DNA of 38,145 nucleotides from a virus. How positions within the stretch are numbered: position 1 is the stretch's first letter; every line of letters starts with the position of its first letter. The notes beneath the pieces are model-generated. The model ran no database searches, was not told the DNA's origin, and saw only the letters and a list, made by a program, of their open reading frames with translations. The stretch lies in the IMG/VR virus record IMGVR_UViG_3300034013_000367, positions 1 through 38,145 of that record. The stretch is one strand, 5' to 3'. The position numbers and the translations under genes are program-made. Shown here in pieces: positions 14,285-23,289 of this stretch.

Positions 14285-15859
14285 ATGAGCGAGCTAGCAC
14301 TACGGCGATTCATGGCCCTGTTCCGGGGCAACGGGCGGTCAGTCGGCAGGTGGCACCCTGACCGGCCGAAGGACAAGCAGAGTGTGACCGACCAGCGGGA
14401 GCCGACTCCGCAGGACTTTGATGACCACCTGCTTGGCAAGGTCGGCGTGGGTGTGGTACCCATTCGCGATGACGGTACGTGCTTTTGGGGCGCTATCGAC
14501 ATCGACAACCACGGGCAGACCGAGGACATCGACATCGTCGAGGTCGAGCGGCGGGTCCTCGAGCAATCGCTCCCCCTCGTGCCGGTGCGTTCCAAGTCGG
14601 GTGGCGTCCACCTTTACATGTTCGCGTCGGAGCCGGTCAAGGCTGAACACGTGCGCGAGCTGCTCAAGCGGTGGGCCAAAGGTCTGAAAGTCGAAGGCGT
14701 CGACTGCATTTACCCGAAGCAGTCACGCTTGGCGCTCGACAGTGACGGAAAGCGCGCGTTCGGCAACTGGATCAACCTCCCGTATTACGACGCCGACGAC
14801 ACGGTGCGCTACGCCGTGTCTAACGGCAAGCCGCTTAACCTCGACGGCTTCCTCGACACCGCCGAGGGGCGCGCGGTCACGGCTCAGGAGGTGCAGCGCC
14901 TGTTCGGCGAGGATCTCTCGCAGATGCCCCCGTGCCTCCAGGCCCGGCTCCGGGATGGCGGCTTCATCGAAGGCGAGCGCAACGACGGCGTGTATCAGGT
15001 GGCCGTGTTCTGCCGCAAGCGTGACCCGGACAACGCGCGCGAAGCTTCGCATGACCTCAGCGTACGCTTCATGCCGAATGCGCCGCTCAGCTTCAAGGAG
15101 CGCGACAAGACCATCCGCTCGGCGATGGGCCGCACGTACAACTACAAATGCTCGTCGTTCAAGGACGTCTGCGACCGGGAAGCGTGCCGCAAGCTCAAGT
15201 TCGGGATCAGTGAGGCCGAATACGAAGCGATGGCCTCGCGCGCCACGATGCCGACGTTTACCGGGCTTACCAAGTACCACAACACTGAGCCCGTGCGCTT
15301 CGACATCGAACTCATGCAGGGCGAGGTGAACCGCAAGATCGAGGGCCTGCAGATCGAGCAGCTCAGCAACATCAACGAGTTTCGCAAAGTCGTGATGGAA
15401 AAGACCCACGTGGTGCTGCCGCGGCTCAAGGCCAGCGAGTGGGACGCGATTCTCACCGATCTGTTCGCCAACGTCAAAATTGACGAGATCCCGGAAGACG
15501 CCACGCCCGAGGGCCTGACCAAGATGCGCCTCCACGAGTTTTGCCGCAAGGCCGACCTCAGCTCCCCGGGTGACGACCACAAGGACCGCGAGGTTTTGCA
15601 GCGTGGCCTGCCCGTCGTACAGCTGCACGAGGAGCGGCGCGTTGTGATGTTCCGCCACGCCGACTTTGTGGCGCATCTGCAGCGCTCAAAGACTGACGCG
15701 ATCAAGAATAAGGACTTGTGGTTCAAGGCTAGCCGCTACATGCGCGTCGACAACACCCGGATTCGCGTCGGCAAACAGACCATTTCGGTATGGTACCTGC
15801 CCGTGGACGAGCTCCAGGAAGAGAGCAACCAGCCGCGCGACTTCACCCCGGAGTATTGA
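14285..15859 (+). CDS. AEP-superfamily primase / primase-polymerase
   Basis: A 524-residue protein whose N-terminal half resembles archaeo-eukaryotic primases of the TOTE-like branch. The metal-binding D-x-D is Asp72/Asp74 in W-G-A-I-D-I-D-N, followed by S-K-S-G-G-V-H-L-Y with His109, and G-V-D-C-I-Y-P-K-Q near 138-146. Residues 150-300 include several Cys (C-S-S-F-K-D-V-C-D-R-E-A-C) that could bind zinc. It would prime replication for the family-A polymerase encoded downstream. Phages with 2-aminoadenine DNA such as S-2L also encode AEP primase-polymerases, which fits this genome. An ATAGAG motif and GAGG precede the ATG. Confidence 0.8.
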   Translation: MSELALRRFMALFRGNGRSVGRWHPDRPKDKQSVTDQREPTPQDFDDHLLGKVGVGVVPIRDDGTCFWGAIDIDNHGQTEDIDIVEVERRVLEQSLPLVPVRSKSGGVHLYMFASEPVKAEHVRELLKRWAKGLKVEGVDCIYPKQSRLALDSDGKRAFGNWINLPYYDADDTVRYAVSNGKPLNLDGFLDTAEGRAVTAQEVQRLFGEDLSQMPPCLQARLRDGGFIEGERNDGVYQVAVFCRKRDPDNAREASHDLSVRFMPNAPLSFKERDKTIRSAMGRTYNYKCSSFKDVCDREACRKLKFGISEAEYEAMASRATMPTFTGLTKYHNTEPVRFDIELMQGEVNRKIEGLQIEQLSNINEFRKVVMEKTHVVLPRLKASEWDAILTDLFANVKIDEIPEDATPEGLTKMRLHEFCRKADLSSPGDDHKDREVLQRGLPVVQLHEERRVVMFRHADFVAHLQRSKTDAIKNKDLWFKASRYMRVDNTRIRVGKQTISVWYLPVDELQEESNQPRDFTPEY

Positions 15860-15860
15860 C

Positions 15861-17612
15861 ATGGCCAAAGTCGACTACAACCCCAAGAACGGCCGTTTCG
15901 TCATTTTCTGCCCGCCCTTTGAGAACGGCGCATTCCGGACTCTGCCCTCGCGCAGGTGGGACGCGCGCCAGAAAGCATGGACGGCGCCCGCGATCCGCGT
16001 GAACGTGGATTGGCTCGAGCAGCACGGCTACAAACACGTTTGGACTCTCGAGGCCATCGCGGCCCTGAGGCAGGCTCGCGATGCGCTCGAGAACAAAACC
16101 ACGCGTCACAACTGCCGCCCGTTCCCGAGCTGGTACCGGTTCAAGCGTGAGCCCCGGCTCGCTCAGCGGCGCGCGTTTGAGAGCGTGTACGGCTTGCCGT
16201 CGGCGGCCCTCTTCATGGACATGCGCACCGGTAAAACCAAAGCGGTCATCGACATGGCGTGCGCCATGCGCATGGAGGACCTCACTCGCGGCATGCTGCT
16301 TGTGTGCCCGATCAACTGCCGCCGAAACTGGCTGTCCGAGTTCCAGGAGGACGGCACGATTCCGTATGACGCCCACCTGTTGCGTGCGGACGACAAGGGA
16401 AAGAGCTTCGAGCGGTGGCTCACGACCCCACATGATTTCAAGGTGTTGCTCGTCGGATTCGAGTCGCTCTCGGCCGGGTCGGCGTTTGACTACTGCAAGC
16501 GCTTTCTCACCGCGACCGCTTCCCCGTTGGTCGTGCTGGACGAGTCGCAGAACATCAAGACTCACAACGCGATTCGAACCAAGAAGTGCTGGGACCTCGG
16601 CCGCATGGCCGCGTACCGCATCGCGATGACGGGCACGCCCCAGGCCAAAAACCCGATGGACCTATACGCACAGTACGAGTTCCTCGACCCGGACATCATC
16701 GGGTGCGGTGACTTTTACGCGTTCCGCAACCGCTATGCCGTGATGGGCGGATACGAGGGCAAGGAGATCATCGGCTACGACAATCTCGACGAGCTGTTCG
16801 ACCTAGTCGCTCCGTTCACTTACCAAGTGCGGCAGGCAGACGCCATTGACGTTCCGGAGAAGACGCGCGAGATTCGCGCGGTACCGATGGGCACCGAGCA
16901 GGCCCGAGTGTACAAGCAGTTGGTCAAGGAGCAGTTCACGCAGACCGAGGACGGCGTGCTCGTACTGGATACGGTGCTCGCGCGCATGCAGCGCCTCCAC
17001 CAAGTCGCTGGTGGCCATCTGGCCGTGATGCGTCCTGCCGAGGAGATCGAGCAGCTGCTAGCGTCCGGTATTCGCAACCCGGAGCGCTTCATCACAAAGC
17101 CCATCGACGACGCCACCGCGAAGGTCGCCGAGCTGCTCAAGATCGCAGATGAGCGCCCGGGGTCCATGCTGGTCTGGTGTGCTTACAAGCCCGAGATCCG
17201 GCGCGTTGTGGCCGCACTCCGCGAGAAATACGGCGAAGACCAAGTGGTCGAGGTGCACGGCGACATCGACGAAAAGCAGCGGCACGAAAACGTTCGGGTC
17301 AAGTTCCAGGGCGGCCACGCGCGCTTCCTCGTAGGTAACGCCCAGACCGGTGGCGTCGGGCTCACGATGAGCCGCGCGCAGACTATCGTTTATTACTCGT
17401 CGACCTTCGCGCTACTGGATCGTCTGCAGAGCGAGGAACGCGGAACGGGTGGCGATAAGACCGAGGGCGTGCACATCATCGACCTGCTCACCGAGGGCAC
17501 CGTCGACTTCCACGTGTACAAGGCCGGGCAGGATAAGCGCGATTTCGCCGAGTGGGTGCGCGAGCGTATCGCGGAGCGCGTGCCGTTCGAGCGTCTCGCG
17601 GTGGTTGACTGA
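15861..17612 (+). CDS. SNF2/DEAD-like superfamily 2 helicase
   Basis: A 583-residue protein starting at the ATG at 15861, one base after the primase stop. Motif I is M-D-M-R-T-G-K-T-K (about 119-127), motif II D-E-S-Q (227-230), motif III M-T-G-T-P (256-260), and the C-terminal RecA-like lobe has Q-T-G-G-V-G-L-T-M-S-R-A near 490-502 and R-L-Q-S-E-E-R-G-T-G as motif VI. The order is that of SNF2-type phage helicases. It probably acts with the primase during replication, as translocase or unwinding helicase. No nuclease domain is visible. Confidence 0.87.
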   Translation: MAKVDYNPKNGRFVIFCPPFENGAFRTLPSRRWDARQKAWTAPAIRVNVDWLEQHGYKHVWTLEAIAALRQARDALENKTTRHNCRPFPSWYRFKREPRLAQRRAFESVYGLPSAALFMDMRTGKTKAVIDMACAMRMEDLTRGMLLVCPINCRRNWLSEFQEDGTIPYDAHLLRADDKGKSFERWLTTPHDFKVLLVGFESLSAGSAFDYCKRFLTATASPLVVLDESQNIKTHNAIRTKKCWDLGRMAAYRIAMTGTPQAKNPMDLYAQYEFLDPDIIGCGDFYAFRNRYAVMGGYEGKEIIGYDNLDELFDLVAPFTYQVRQADAIDVPEKTREIRAVPMGTEQARVYKQLVKEQFTQTEDGVLVLDTVLARMQRLHQVAGGHLAVMRPAEEIEQLLASGIRNPERFITKPIDDATAKVAELLKIADERPGSMLVWCAYKPEIRRVVAALREKYGEDQVVEVHGDIDEKQRHENVRVKFQGGHARFLVGNAQTGGVGLTMSRAQTIVYYSSTFALLDRLQSEERGTGGDKTEGVHIIDLLTEGTVDFHVYKAGQDKRDFAEWVRERIAERVPFERLAVVD

Positions 17613-17634
17613 CTCTTTCCAGGCGTGGTACTCT
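17605..17634 (+). promoter_or_regulatory. Candidate sigma-70 promoter before 17657
   Basis: TTGACT at 17605-17610, an 18-bp spacer ending GTGG, and TACTCT at 17629-17634. The -35 is strong and the -10 weak. The GTGG before the -10 and the ATAGAC just before the ATG resemble promoters A and B. The -35 overlaps the helicase stop region. Confidence 0.45.
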
Positions 17635-17656
17635 GGGCCACATATAGGGCATAGAC

Positions 17657-18001
17657 ATGACAAATCCGAGCATTTCCGATCAGCGGCCCCGGGTCTTTGT
17701 GACTCAGGAAGCGCCGCAGCTCAACTTCACGCCGGCCGAGCAGTTCGGTGACGTCGTTTTCTTGACGCGTGACGACTTCTCCCCGGTCGCGGGCTCGCTG
17801 AACAACCACGCGTTGCAACTCGAGATCGAGGCGAAGCTCGCCCACTTCGATCCTGCGCGCGACTTTCTGTGCTTCGCTGGCTCACCCACGGTGGCCGCGT
17901 ATGCCTTCATGACACTCGGCCGCCTCAACCGGCGCGATGTGCGGTTGCTCAGGTGGAGCAACCGTGACCGTCAATACTACGTCGTCCACCTCGACCGATA
18001 A
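17657..18001 (+). CDS. Unknown small cytoplasmic phage protein
   Basis: A 114-residue protein of a type often seen in phage replication regions but without a known function to me. It has P-R-V-F-V-T-Q near the start, F-G-D-V-V-F-L, then D-F-L-C-F-A-G-S-P-T-V-A-A-Y-A and a C-terminal L-R-W-S-N-R-D-R-Q-Y-Y-V-V. It is a mixed alpha/beta pattern with no membrane segment. ATAGAC lies directly before the ATG. It begins a run of closely spaced genes up to the candidate ssDNA-binding protein. Confidence 0.72.
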   Translation: MTNPSISDQRPRVFVTQEAPQLNFTPAEQFGDVVFLTRDDFSPVAGSLNNHALQLEIEAKLAHFDPARDFLCFAGSPTVAAYAFMTLGRLNRRDVRLLRWSNRDRQYYVVHLDR

Positions 18002-18012
18002 GGAATAGCGAA

Positions 18013-18408
18013 ATGACCGAAGAAAAGAAACCCACGTACGCTCAGCGCGCCGTCGTTGCTGAGTCCGAAGTCGAGCGTTTGACTGGCCTTTTGGCGCGGG
18101 GCCACGAGGAGCACGCCCGGACGCTGGAGCACGTGCAGATGCTCGAGATCCGGCTGAACGACGCGGCCGAGAAGATCGCGCAGCTCGAGAAGAAGGCAAA
18201 GGACCACGAGTCGACGCGCGAGTATTACAATCGCCGCGACAACGAGCAGGTAGCCGAGATCGAGGGCTTTCACCTGCTGCTCGACGCCATCCCGGGCGCT
18301 CCGGAGCGGAAGATGCGCGACGCCAACGGCTACGAGCGCACGTTTTCGCTCGCCATGCGTTTTACTGCGGCCGTTGTCCGTGGCTGCTTCAATGGAGGCG
18401 CAGCATGA
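18013..18408 (+). CDS. Coiled-coil protein of unknown function
   Basis: A 131-residue protein dominated by a coiled coil at about residues 14-85 (heptads rich in Glu, Leu and Ala), followed by a short C-terminal region with A-I-P-G-A-P-E-R-K-M-R-D. It is hydrophilic and probably cytoplasmic. The leader has AATAGCG, a variant of the ATAGAG motif, before the ATG. It overlaps the next gene by ATGA. A role as an assembly or replication accessory factor is possible from context only. Confidence 0.7.
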   Translation: MTEEKKPTYAQRAVVAESEVERLTGLLARGHEEHARTLEHVQMLEIRLNDAAEKIAQLEKKAKDHESTREYYNRRDNEQVAEIEGFHLLLDAIPGAPERKMRDANGYERTFSLAMRFTAAVVRGCFNGGAA

Positions 18409-18851
18409 GCAGCAACGCCGAAGAGAACACGAACTTTGACGAGCGATACGCCGGCCGGTCGGCTGTCGAACTCGCGCGCAGCATGGCCGAGATCCGCCGC
18501 GCCAAGGACGCGCTCGAAGAGCAAGTCAGCGCTCTGAACAAGGAGCACGATTACCTCGCCAAGAACGCGCTTCCGAAACGCATGGAAGACGAGGGCATCG
18601 AGGCGCTCAAGGTCGAGGGCGTGGGCCGCGTCAACCTGCGCTCCGACGTCTACGCGTCGATCCCGGCCGAGGCGAAGGAGAAGGCGTACGAGTGGCTGCG
18701 TGACAATGGCCGTTCGAACCTGATCAGCGAGACGGTGAACGCGTCGACCCTCAAGGCGTCGATCCGGCGCGCCATCGAAGCGGGCGAGCCGTTCCCGGAG
18801 CAGTTCTTCCGCGTCACCCCGTACACCTTCGCGGTCATCACGAAGGCGTAA
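18405..18851 (+). CDS. Helical protein of unknown function in replication region
   Basis: A 148-residue protein with an N-terminal coiled coil (about residues 18-60), then G-I-E-A-L-K-V-E-G-V-G-R-V-N-L, a D-V-Y-A-S-I-P motif and a C-terminal region R-A-I-E-A-G-E-P-F-P-E-Q-F-F-R-V-T-P-Y. Similar proteins occur next to ssDNA-binding or recombination genes in phages, but I cannot name the function. The ATG overlaps the preceding stop. No membrane segment or catalytic motif is visible. Confidence 0.7.
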   Translation: MSSNAEENTNFDERYAGRSAVELARSMAEIRRAKDALEEQVSALNKEHDYLAKNALPKRMEDEGIEALKVEGVGRVNLRSDVYASIPAEAKEKAYEWLRDNGRSNLISETVNASTLKASIRRAIEAGEPFPEQFFRVTPYTFAVITKA

Positions 18852-18903
18852 GACCGGCGCCGCAGCGGCCCTGCGGTAGAACGAAGAAAAGAGAAACTGA
18901 ACC

Positions 18904-19641
18904 ATGAGCAAGAAAGAAAACGCTCTCGTTAAGAACGAGAATCTTCCGACCTTCCTGCAGGGCAACGGCGGCCAGCGACGCGGTACCGAGGACGTCGGAG
19001 CCGACGACATCGTCATCCCGCGCCTCGAGCTGGTCCAGGCCCTGAGCCCGTGCCGCAAGAAGAACGACCCGGCGTACATCGACGGCGCCGAGGAAGGGCT
19101 GCTGTTCAACAGCTTGACGCGCGAGCTGTACGGCTCGGCCGTCGAGGTCATCCCGGTGAAGTTCCGCAAGGAGTACCTCATCTGGAAGGACCGCAAGAAG
19201 GGCGGCGGCTTCCGTGGCTCGTTCCCCACCGAGCTGGAAGCTGAGCAGGCGCGGCGCCAGCTCGAGGATGGCGAGGACTGCGAGGTCCTCGACACTGGTG
19301 TCATGTTCTGTCTCCGCGTCGACGGCGGCCGTCTCGAGGAAATCGTCGTTTCGATGGCGAAGTCCCGCATGAAGACCGCGCGCAAGTGGAATAGCCTGAT
19401 CCGCCTGACGCAGCACGACAGCTTCGCCAAGCGCTACGAGATCTCCGCGGTCCAGGAGAAGAACAGCAACGGCGACGACTACTGGAACATCGCCGTCAAG
19501 CCGCTCGGCTTCGTGGACGAGAACCAGTACAAGAGCGCCGAGGAGCTGTACCGCGTGATCGAGAGCGGCGGCGTGGTGGCTGACCGCTCGCAGGCTGACG
19601 AGCCCGCTTCCGGTGGCCGTGGAGGCGTGCCGGAGTTCTGA
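18904..19641 (+). CDS. Candidate ssDNA-binding protein
   Basis: A 245-residue protein, mostly beta and hydrophilic, preceded by a purine-rich leader. Recognisable blocks are D-I-V-I-P-R-L-E-L-V-Q-A-L-S-P, G-L-L-F-N-S-L-T-R-E-L-Y, V-I-P-V-K-F-R-K-E-Y-L-I-W and a tail of low complexity ending G-G-V-P-E-F, loosely like the P-F ends of SSB proteins. Such proteins often sit beside phage helicase and polymerase genes and are annotated as putative ssDNA-binding. There is no decisive OB-fold motif by eye, so the function is tentative. Confidence 0.55.
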   Translation: MSKKENALVKNENLPTFLQGNGGQRRGTEDVGADDIVIPRLELVQALSPCRKKNDPAYIDGAEEGLLFNSLTRELYGSAVEVIPVKFRKEYLIWKDRKKGGGFRGSFPTELEAEQARRQLEDGEDCEVLDTGVMFCLRVDGGRLEEIVVSMAKSRMKTARKWNSLIRLTQHDSFAKRYEISAVQEKNSNGDDYWNIAVKPLGFVDENQYKSAEELYRVIESGGVVADRSQADEPASGGRGGVPEF

Positions 19642-19660
19642 TCGCGGTAGATGTAGCTAT

Positions 19661-19686
19661 CCCTCCCGAGGAGCGCCTCGGGAGGG
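19661..19686 (+). terminator. Perfect 11-bp hairpin, possible terminator or processing site
   Basis: CCCTCCCGAGG (19661-19671) pairs with CCTCGGGAGGG (19676-19686) across an AGCG loop. It lies between the candidate ssDNA-binding gene and the helicase gene. No T-run follows, so it may reduce readthrough, protect the 3' end of an abundant upstream message, or act as a processing site. Confidence 0.55.
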
Positions 19687-19705
19687 CCACGATAGAGGTT
19701 AGAGA

Positions 19706-21157
19706 ATGACACTCAAAGCTTACGCCATCTTCGGGCCTCCGGGCACCGGCAAGACCACCGAGACGATCAAGCGCATGGGTCAACTGCGCGACGTCACGAA
19801 GATCGACCCGAACAAGATCGGGTTCTTTTCGTTCACGCGAGCCGCAGCCGGAGAGGCGCTCAAGCGCTTGGGCCTGACGCGCTCCGACAAGATTTCAACG
19901 CTACACGCGCTCATGTTCCGCCGCTTCGAGGTGTCGACGGTGGCCGTGGTGGATGCGTGGAAGCTCCGCAAGTTCGGCGACCAGATCGGCATGCCGTTTG
20001 CCGGCGTCAGCAATGACCAGTTCGAGCAGATGGAGATCGGCGACCAGTTCAACGCTCTGTGGTCGCTGGCCCGCGCGCGCATGCGCAGCTTGAAGGAGGA
20101 GTATGACGCCAGCTCCAGGCCCGGCACGCTGTCGCAGTTCGAATTCTTCGTCGATTCGTACGAGTCGTGGAAAAAGGCGCTCGGGCTGGTCGACTACACT
20201 GACATGCTGCAGATGTACCTCGAGCGGCCGTTCAACCACGGCGCCGAGGCGCTGTTCATTGACGAGGCGCAGGATCTCAGCCCGCTCCAGTGGGCGATCA
20301 TCGACCGCATGGCCGACCCTTCCGTGAATCCGCAGCTGCGGCTGCTCACGATTGCGGGTGACGACGATCAGGCCATCTTTGAATGGGCCGGCGCGGACCC
20401 GGGTGGCATGGCGCGTTTCTGCGAGCGCTACAATGCGAAGATCACGATTCTCGGCCAGTCCTACCGAGTGCCGCAGAAGCCGCACGAGCTGGCAAACAGG
20501 ATCATCCGCACAGTTGGTGCTCGAGTTGAGAAAGAGTACAAGCCGCGCGACGACCGGGGGCGTGTGGACTATCACCCGAGCTTCGAAGTCGGCCTGATTC
20601 GCGCTGGCGTGCCAACCATGATTCTGGCTCGCTCGTTCGTGGCTCGGAAGGAGATCGAAGACGAGCTGGTCGCGCGCTGCGTGGCCTACCGGACCGAGGG
20701 CGGCCGGCCGGGTCTGTACCACACCAAGTGGGCCGAAGCGATCCGCGCGTACGAAACGCTGGTCGCGGGCGGTGAGATCGGGCAAGTGGAAGCCCGCGCC
20801 ATGTCCGCTGTCGCGTCTCCAGGAGCGGCGGCTTTCATCAACAATCGCGATTTCGGCGGGCTGGTGGCCATGTGCCGTGGTGATCGGACGCGCGCGTTCA
20901 AGATTCCGCCTGCGTTCATCGACTTTTACCGCAGCGCCGACCTGTTCGCGCAGGCCCACGTTACGCTGTCCACGATCCACGCGGCAAAGGGTCGCGAGGC
21001 GGACGACGTTATCCTACACACGGGCGTCACCGCGCGCACCCTCGCCGACATGGAGCACAACCCCGACGCCGAGGCCCGCGTCTGGTACGTGGCCGTGACC
21101 CGCACGCGCGAGCGGCTCGTGCTCATCGACAGCGACTCCAGGTGCCCGCTGCTATGA
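19706..21157 (+). CDS. UvrD/Rep-like superfamily 1 DNA helicase
   Basis: A 483-residue protein with a full set of SF1A motifs: Walker A G-P-P-G-T-G-K-T (residues 10-17), motif Ia F-S-F-T-R-A-A-A, Walker B F-I-D-E-A-Q-D (184-190), motif III G-D-D-D-Q-A-I-F-E-W-A-G-A (218-230), motif IV Q-S-Y-R-V-P, motif V S-T-I-H-A-A-K-G-R-E-A-D and motif VI Y-V-A-V-T-R-T-R-E-R-L. It is compact compared with UvrD (about 720 residues), so the accessory subdomains are reduced. It likely unwinds DNA ahead of or behind the polymerase, whose ATG overlaps its stop. Confidence 0.92.
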   Translation: MTLKAYAIFGPPGTGKTTETIKRMGQLRDVTKIDPNKIGFFSFTRAAAGEALKRLGLTRSDKISTLHALMFRRFEVSTVAVVDAWKLRKFGDQIGMPFAGVSNDQFEQMEIGDQFNALWSLARARMRSLKEEYDASSRPGTLSQFEFFVDSYESWKKALGLVDYTDMLQMYLERPFNHGAEALFIDEAQDLSPLQWAIIDRMADPSVNPQLRLLTIAGDDDQAIFEWAGADPGGMARFCERYNAKITILGQSYRVPQKPHELANRIIRTVGARVEKEYKPRDDRGRVDYHPSFEVGLIRAGVPTMILARSFVARKEIEDELVARCVAYRTEGGRPGLYHTKWAEAIRAYETLVAGGEIGQVEARAMSAVASPGAAAFINNRDFGGLVAMCRGDRTRAFKIPPAFIDFYRSADLFAQAHVTLSTIHAAKGREADDVILHTGVTARTLADMEHNPDAEARVWYVAVTRTRERLVLIDSDSRCPLL

Positions 21158-22992
21158 TCGACTTGACGCGTTACGACACCATCGCGCTGGACTTGGAAAC
21201 GACCGGCCTCAAGTTCTGGTCGGACAAGATTTTCGGCGCGGCGATCTCCACGGCCGACGGTGATCACTACTTCGACATCCGCAAGCGGCCCGAGGTCATG
21301 GGCTGGCTGCGCGACCAGCTACCACGCGTGCGCACGGTCGCGTTCCATAACGCCAAGTTCGATCTCCACTTCCTCGCGAATCACAACATCGGGCTGCGTT
21401 GGGATCAGGTCGTGTGTACGATGGTGCGCGCGGCTCTGATCGACGAGCACCTGCCCGACTACGGCCTCGACTTTGTGGCGAAAAAGTTCGTTGGCATCGG
21501 CAAGGATGGCGACATCTGGCAGGAGCTGGCCGACATGTTCGGCGGCAAGGCCACAAAGAACGCGCAGATTGAGAACCTGCCACGTGCCCCGGAGGCGCTG
21601 GCCGGCCGCTATGCCAAGGCCGACACGCGCGCCACCTTGAAGCTGCATCACTACCTCGAGCAGCAGATCGCGGCCCAGGATCTTGGGCGCGTGGACACGG
21701 TCGAGAGGCGTCTCCTCGCCGCTCTCGTACGCATGGAGCGCGGGGGCGTGCGGGTGGACGTCGACGGTGCCCGTCGCGCTCAGAAGGACGTCGACGCGCT
21801 CGCGAAGCGGCTACAGAAGGAGCTTAACGACATCGCGGGCTTCGAGGTGAATCCGAATCCGTCGCGCTCCATCCACACACTGTTCAAGCCGCAGGAGAAA
21901 GATGCGCCGGACGGCAGCGGTACGTATTGGGAGCTGGTCGACGGCACCATCGCCGATAAGACCGAGGCCGGGGGCCCGTCGATCGACGCCGACTGCCTGC
22001 GCCGCATGAAGCACCCGGCAGCCGCGCGCATCCTCGAGCTGCGGAAGTCGATCAAGGTGCGCGACGTCTTCCTCGCGAACCACATCCTTGGGCACCACGA
22101 CAACGGCGTTGTACACGCCAACTTCAACCAGACCAAGAGCGACAACGGAGCAGGCACCGGAACAGGTCGCCTCTCGTGCAACGCGCCGGCCCTGCAGCAG
22201 ATCCCGGCGCGCGACAAGCAGATCGCAAAGATTGTGCGCTCGCTGTTCCTGCCCGACCACGGACACGAGTGGGTCGCGAACGATTGGGCCCAAATGGACT
22301 TCCGCGTGTTCGCTCACTACGTGAAAGACCCCGAGATTCTCGCAGCGTACGCGGCCGATCCGAACACGGATTTCCATTCATCGACGGCGCAAATGACTGG
22401 GCTTCCGCGCTCGCCTCGCTTCGCCGGTGATCCGAACGCGAAGCAGATCAACCTCGGGCTCGTGTTCGGCATGGGCAAAGGCAAGCTCGCGCAGGAAATG
22501 GGCCTCCCGTACACGCTCGAGGCCGGCAGCGACGGTCGCGTGTGGGCGCGACCCGGCCCGGAAGCTGAGGCCGTTTTTGCCAAGTACCACGCCGCGATTC
22601 CCGGGGTCCAGGACCTTTTGCGCACGGCGTCCAGCGTAGCTAAGGCGCGCGGCTTTGTGATGACCGCTCTAGGCCGCCGCATTCGCTTTCCGCGCGGCCA
22701 GTTCACACACAAAGCGGGCGGGCTCATCTTCCAGGGCACGGCGGCCGATGCGCTCAAGGTCAAGATCTGCGAGCTGGACGACTATTTCGAGTCGATCAAG
22801 GGCAGCGGCGCGCGGCTCGTGCTCAACGTGCACGACGAGTTCGACACCAGCGTCCCTCCCGGACGTGCCGACATCCGCGAGGAAGTCAACCGTATCGTGA
22901 CCGGCTTTGGCCCGGGTGACGCTGTGCACCTGCGCGTTCCGGTGGTGACGGACCAAGGCCGGGGCCCGAATTGGTACGTTGCTTCCGCCTAA
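21154..22992 (+). CDS. Family-A DNA polymerase with 3'-5' exonuclease (DpoZ-like)
   Basis: A 612-residue replicative polymerase. The 3'-5' exonuclease has D13-L-E-T-T-G, H-N-A-K-F-D (65-70) and Y-A-K-A-D157. The polymerase has motif A (D377-W-A-Q-M-D-F-R), the O-helix K430-Q-I-N-L-G-L-V-F and motif C V-H560-D-E. There is no 5' nuclease domain. Aligning the O-helix with E. coli Pol I puts Leu434 at the Phe762 position and Phe438 at Tyr766. In phages with a PurZ pathway, exo-plus family-A polymerases lacking the 5' nuclease (DpoZ) copy 2-aminoadenine; context suggests the same here. It starts at the ATG overlapping the helicase stop. Confidence 0.9.
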   Translation: MIDLTRYDTIALDLETTGLKFWSDKIFGAAISTADGDHYFDIRKRPEVMGWLRDQLPRVRTVAFHNAKFDLHFLANHNIGLRWDQVVCTMVRAALIDEHLPDYGLDFVAKKFVGIGKDGDIWQELADMFGGKATKNAQIENLPRAPEALAGRYAKADTRATLKLHHYLEQQIAAQDLGRVDTVERRLLAALVRMERGGVRVDVDGARRAQKDVDALAKRLQKELNDIAGFEVNPNPSRSIHTLFKPQEKDAPDGSGTYWELVDGTIADKTEAGGPSIDADCLRRMKHPAAARILELRKSIKVRDVFLANHILGHHDNGVVHANFNQTKSDNGAGTGTGRLSCNAPALQQIPARDKQIAKIVRSLFLPDHGHEWVANDWAQMDFRVFAHYVKDPEILAAYAADPNTDFHSSTAQMTGLPRSPRFAGDPNAKQINLGLVFGMGKGKLAQEMGLPYTLEAGSDGRVWARPGPEAEAVFAKYHAAIPGVQDLLRTASSVAKARGFVMTALGRRIRFPRGQFTHKAGGLIFQGTAADALKVKICELDDYFESIKGSGARLVLNVHDEFDTSVPPGRADIREEVNRIVTGFGPGDAVHLRVPVVTDQGRGPNWYVASA

Positions 22993-22999
22993 ACGAGAG

Positions 23000-23057
23000 C
23001 TGAACGAAATCGAGAGAAGTATTGTACGCCTACGGGGTTCGTGGTCTAATAACCCTA
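23000..23057 (+). promoter_or_regulatory. Sigma-70 promoter B with upstream box
   Basis: TTGTAC at 23022-23027, a 17-bp spacer, and TCTAAT at 23045-23050 form a sigma-70 promoter starting near 23057. CTGAACGAA at 23000-23008 is identical to the box in promoter A and at the same distance from the -35. The leader carries two ATAGAG motifs (23069-23074 and 23076-23081) before the ATG at 23084. It should drive the base-modification operon. Confidence 0.78.
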
Positions 23058-23083
23058 CGGACCCCAACATAGAGCATAGAGAC

Positions 23084-23287
23084 ATGAACGCTGAGATCAC
23101 CAAGTCGCCTTTTGAAGTCGGTCAGATCCTCGCTGGTCGCTGGTACGGCGAATTCGAGGTGTGCGGTTCCCGCTGGTCGGAGGTCTGGAACCAGTGGGTC
23201 GTGGAGGTGCGCCGCGTGTTCCCTGAGGGTCAGCGCGGCGAGGTTCAGGATATTCTCGAGGGCTGCTTCATCGCAGCGGGCGCCTAA
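23084..23287 (+). CDS. Small unknown protein, first gene of second operon
   Basis: A 67-residue soluble protein. It has a beta-rich pattern with several Trp (G-R-W-Y-G-E-F-E-V, R-W-S-E-V-W-N-Q-W-V-V-E-V-R) and ends G-C-F-I-A-A-G-A. I do not recognise it. The ATG at 23084 is chosen because it lies just after the ATAGAG leader of promoter B; the frame extends upstream but across the promoter. As the first gene of the operon it could be an early host-directed protein. Confidence 0.7.
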   Translation: MNAEITKSPFEVGQILAGRWYGEFEVCGSRWSEVWNQWVVEVRRVFPEGQRGEVQDILEGCFIAAGA

Positions 23288-23289
23288 CT

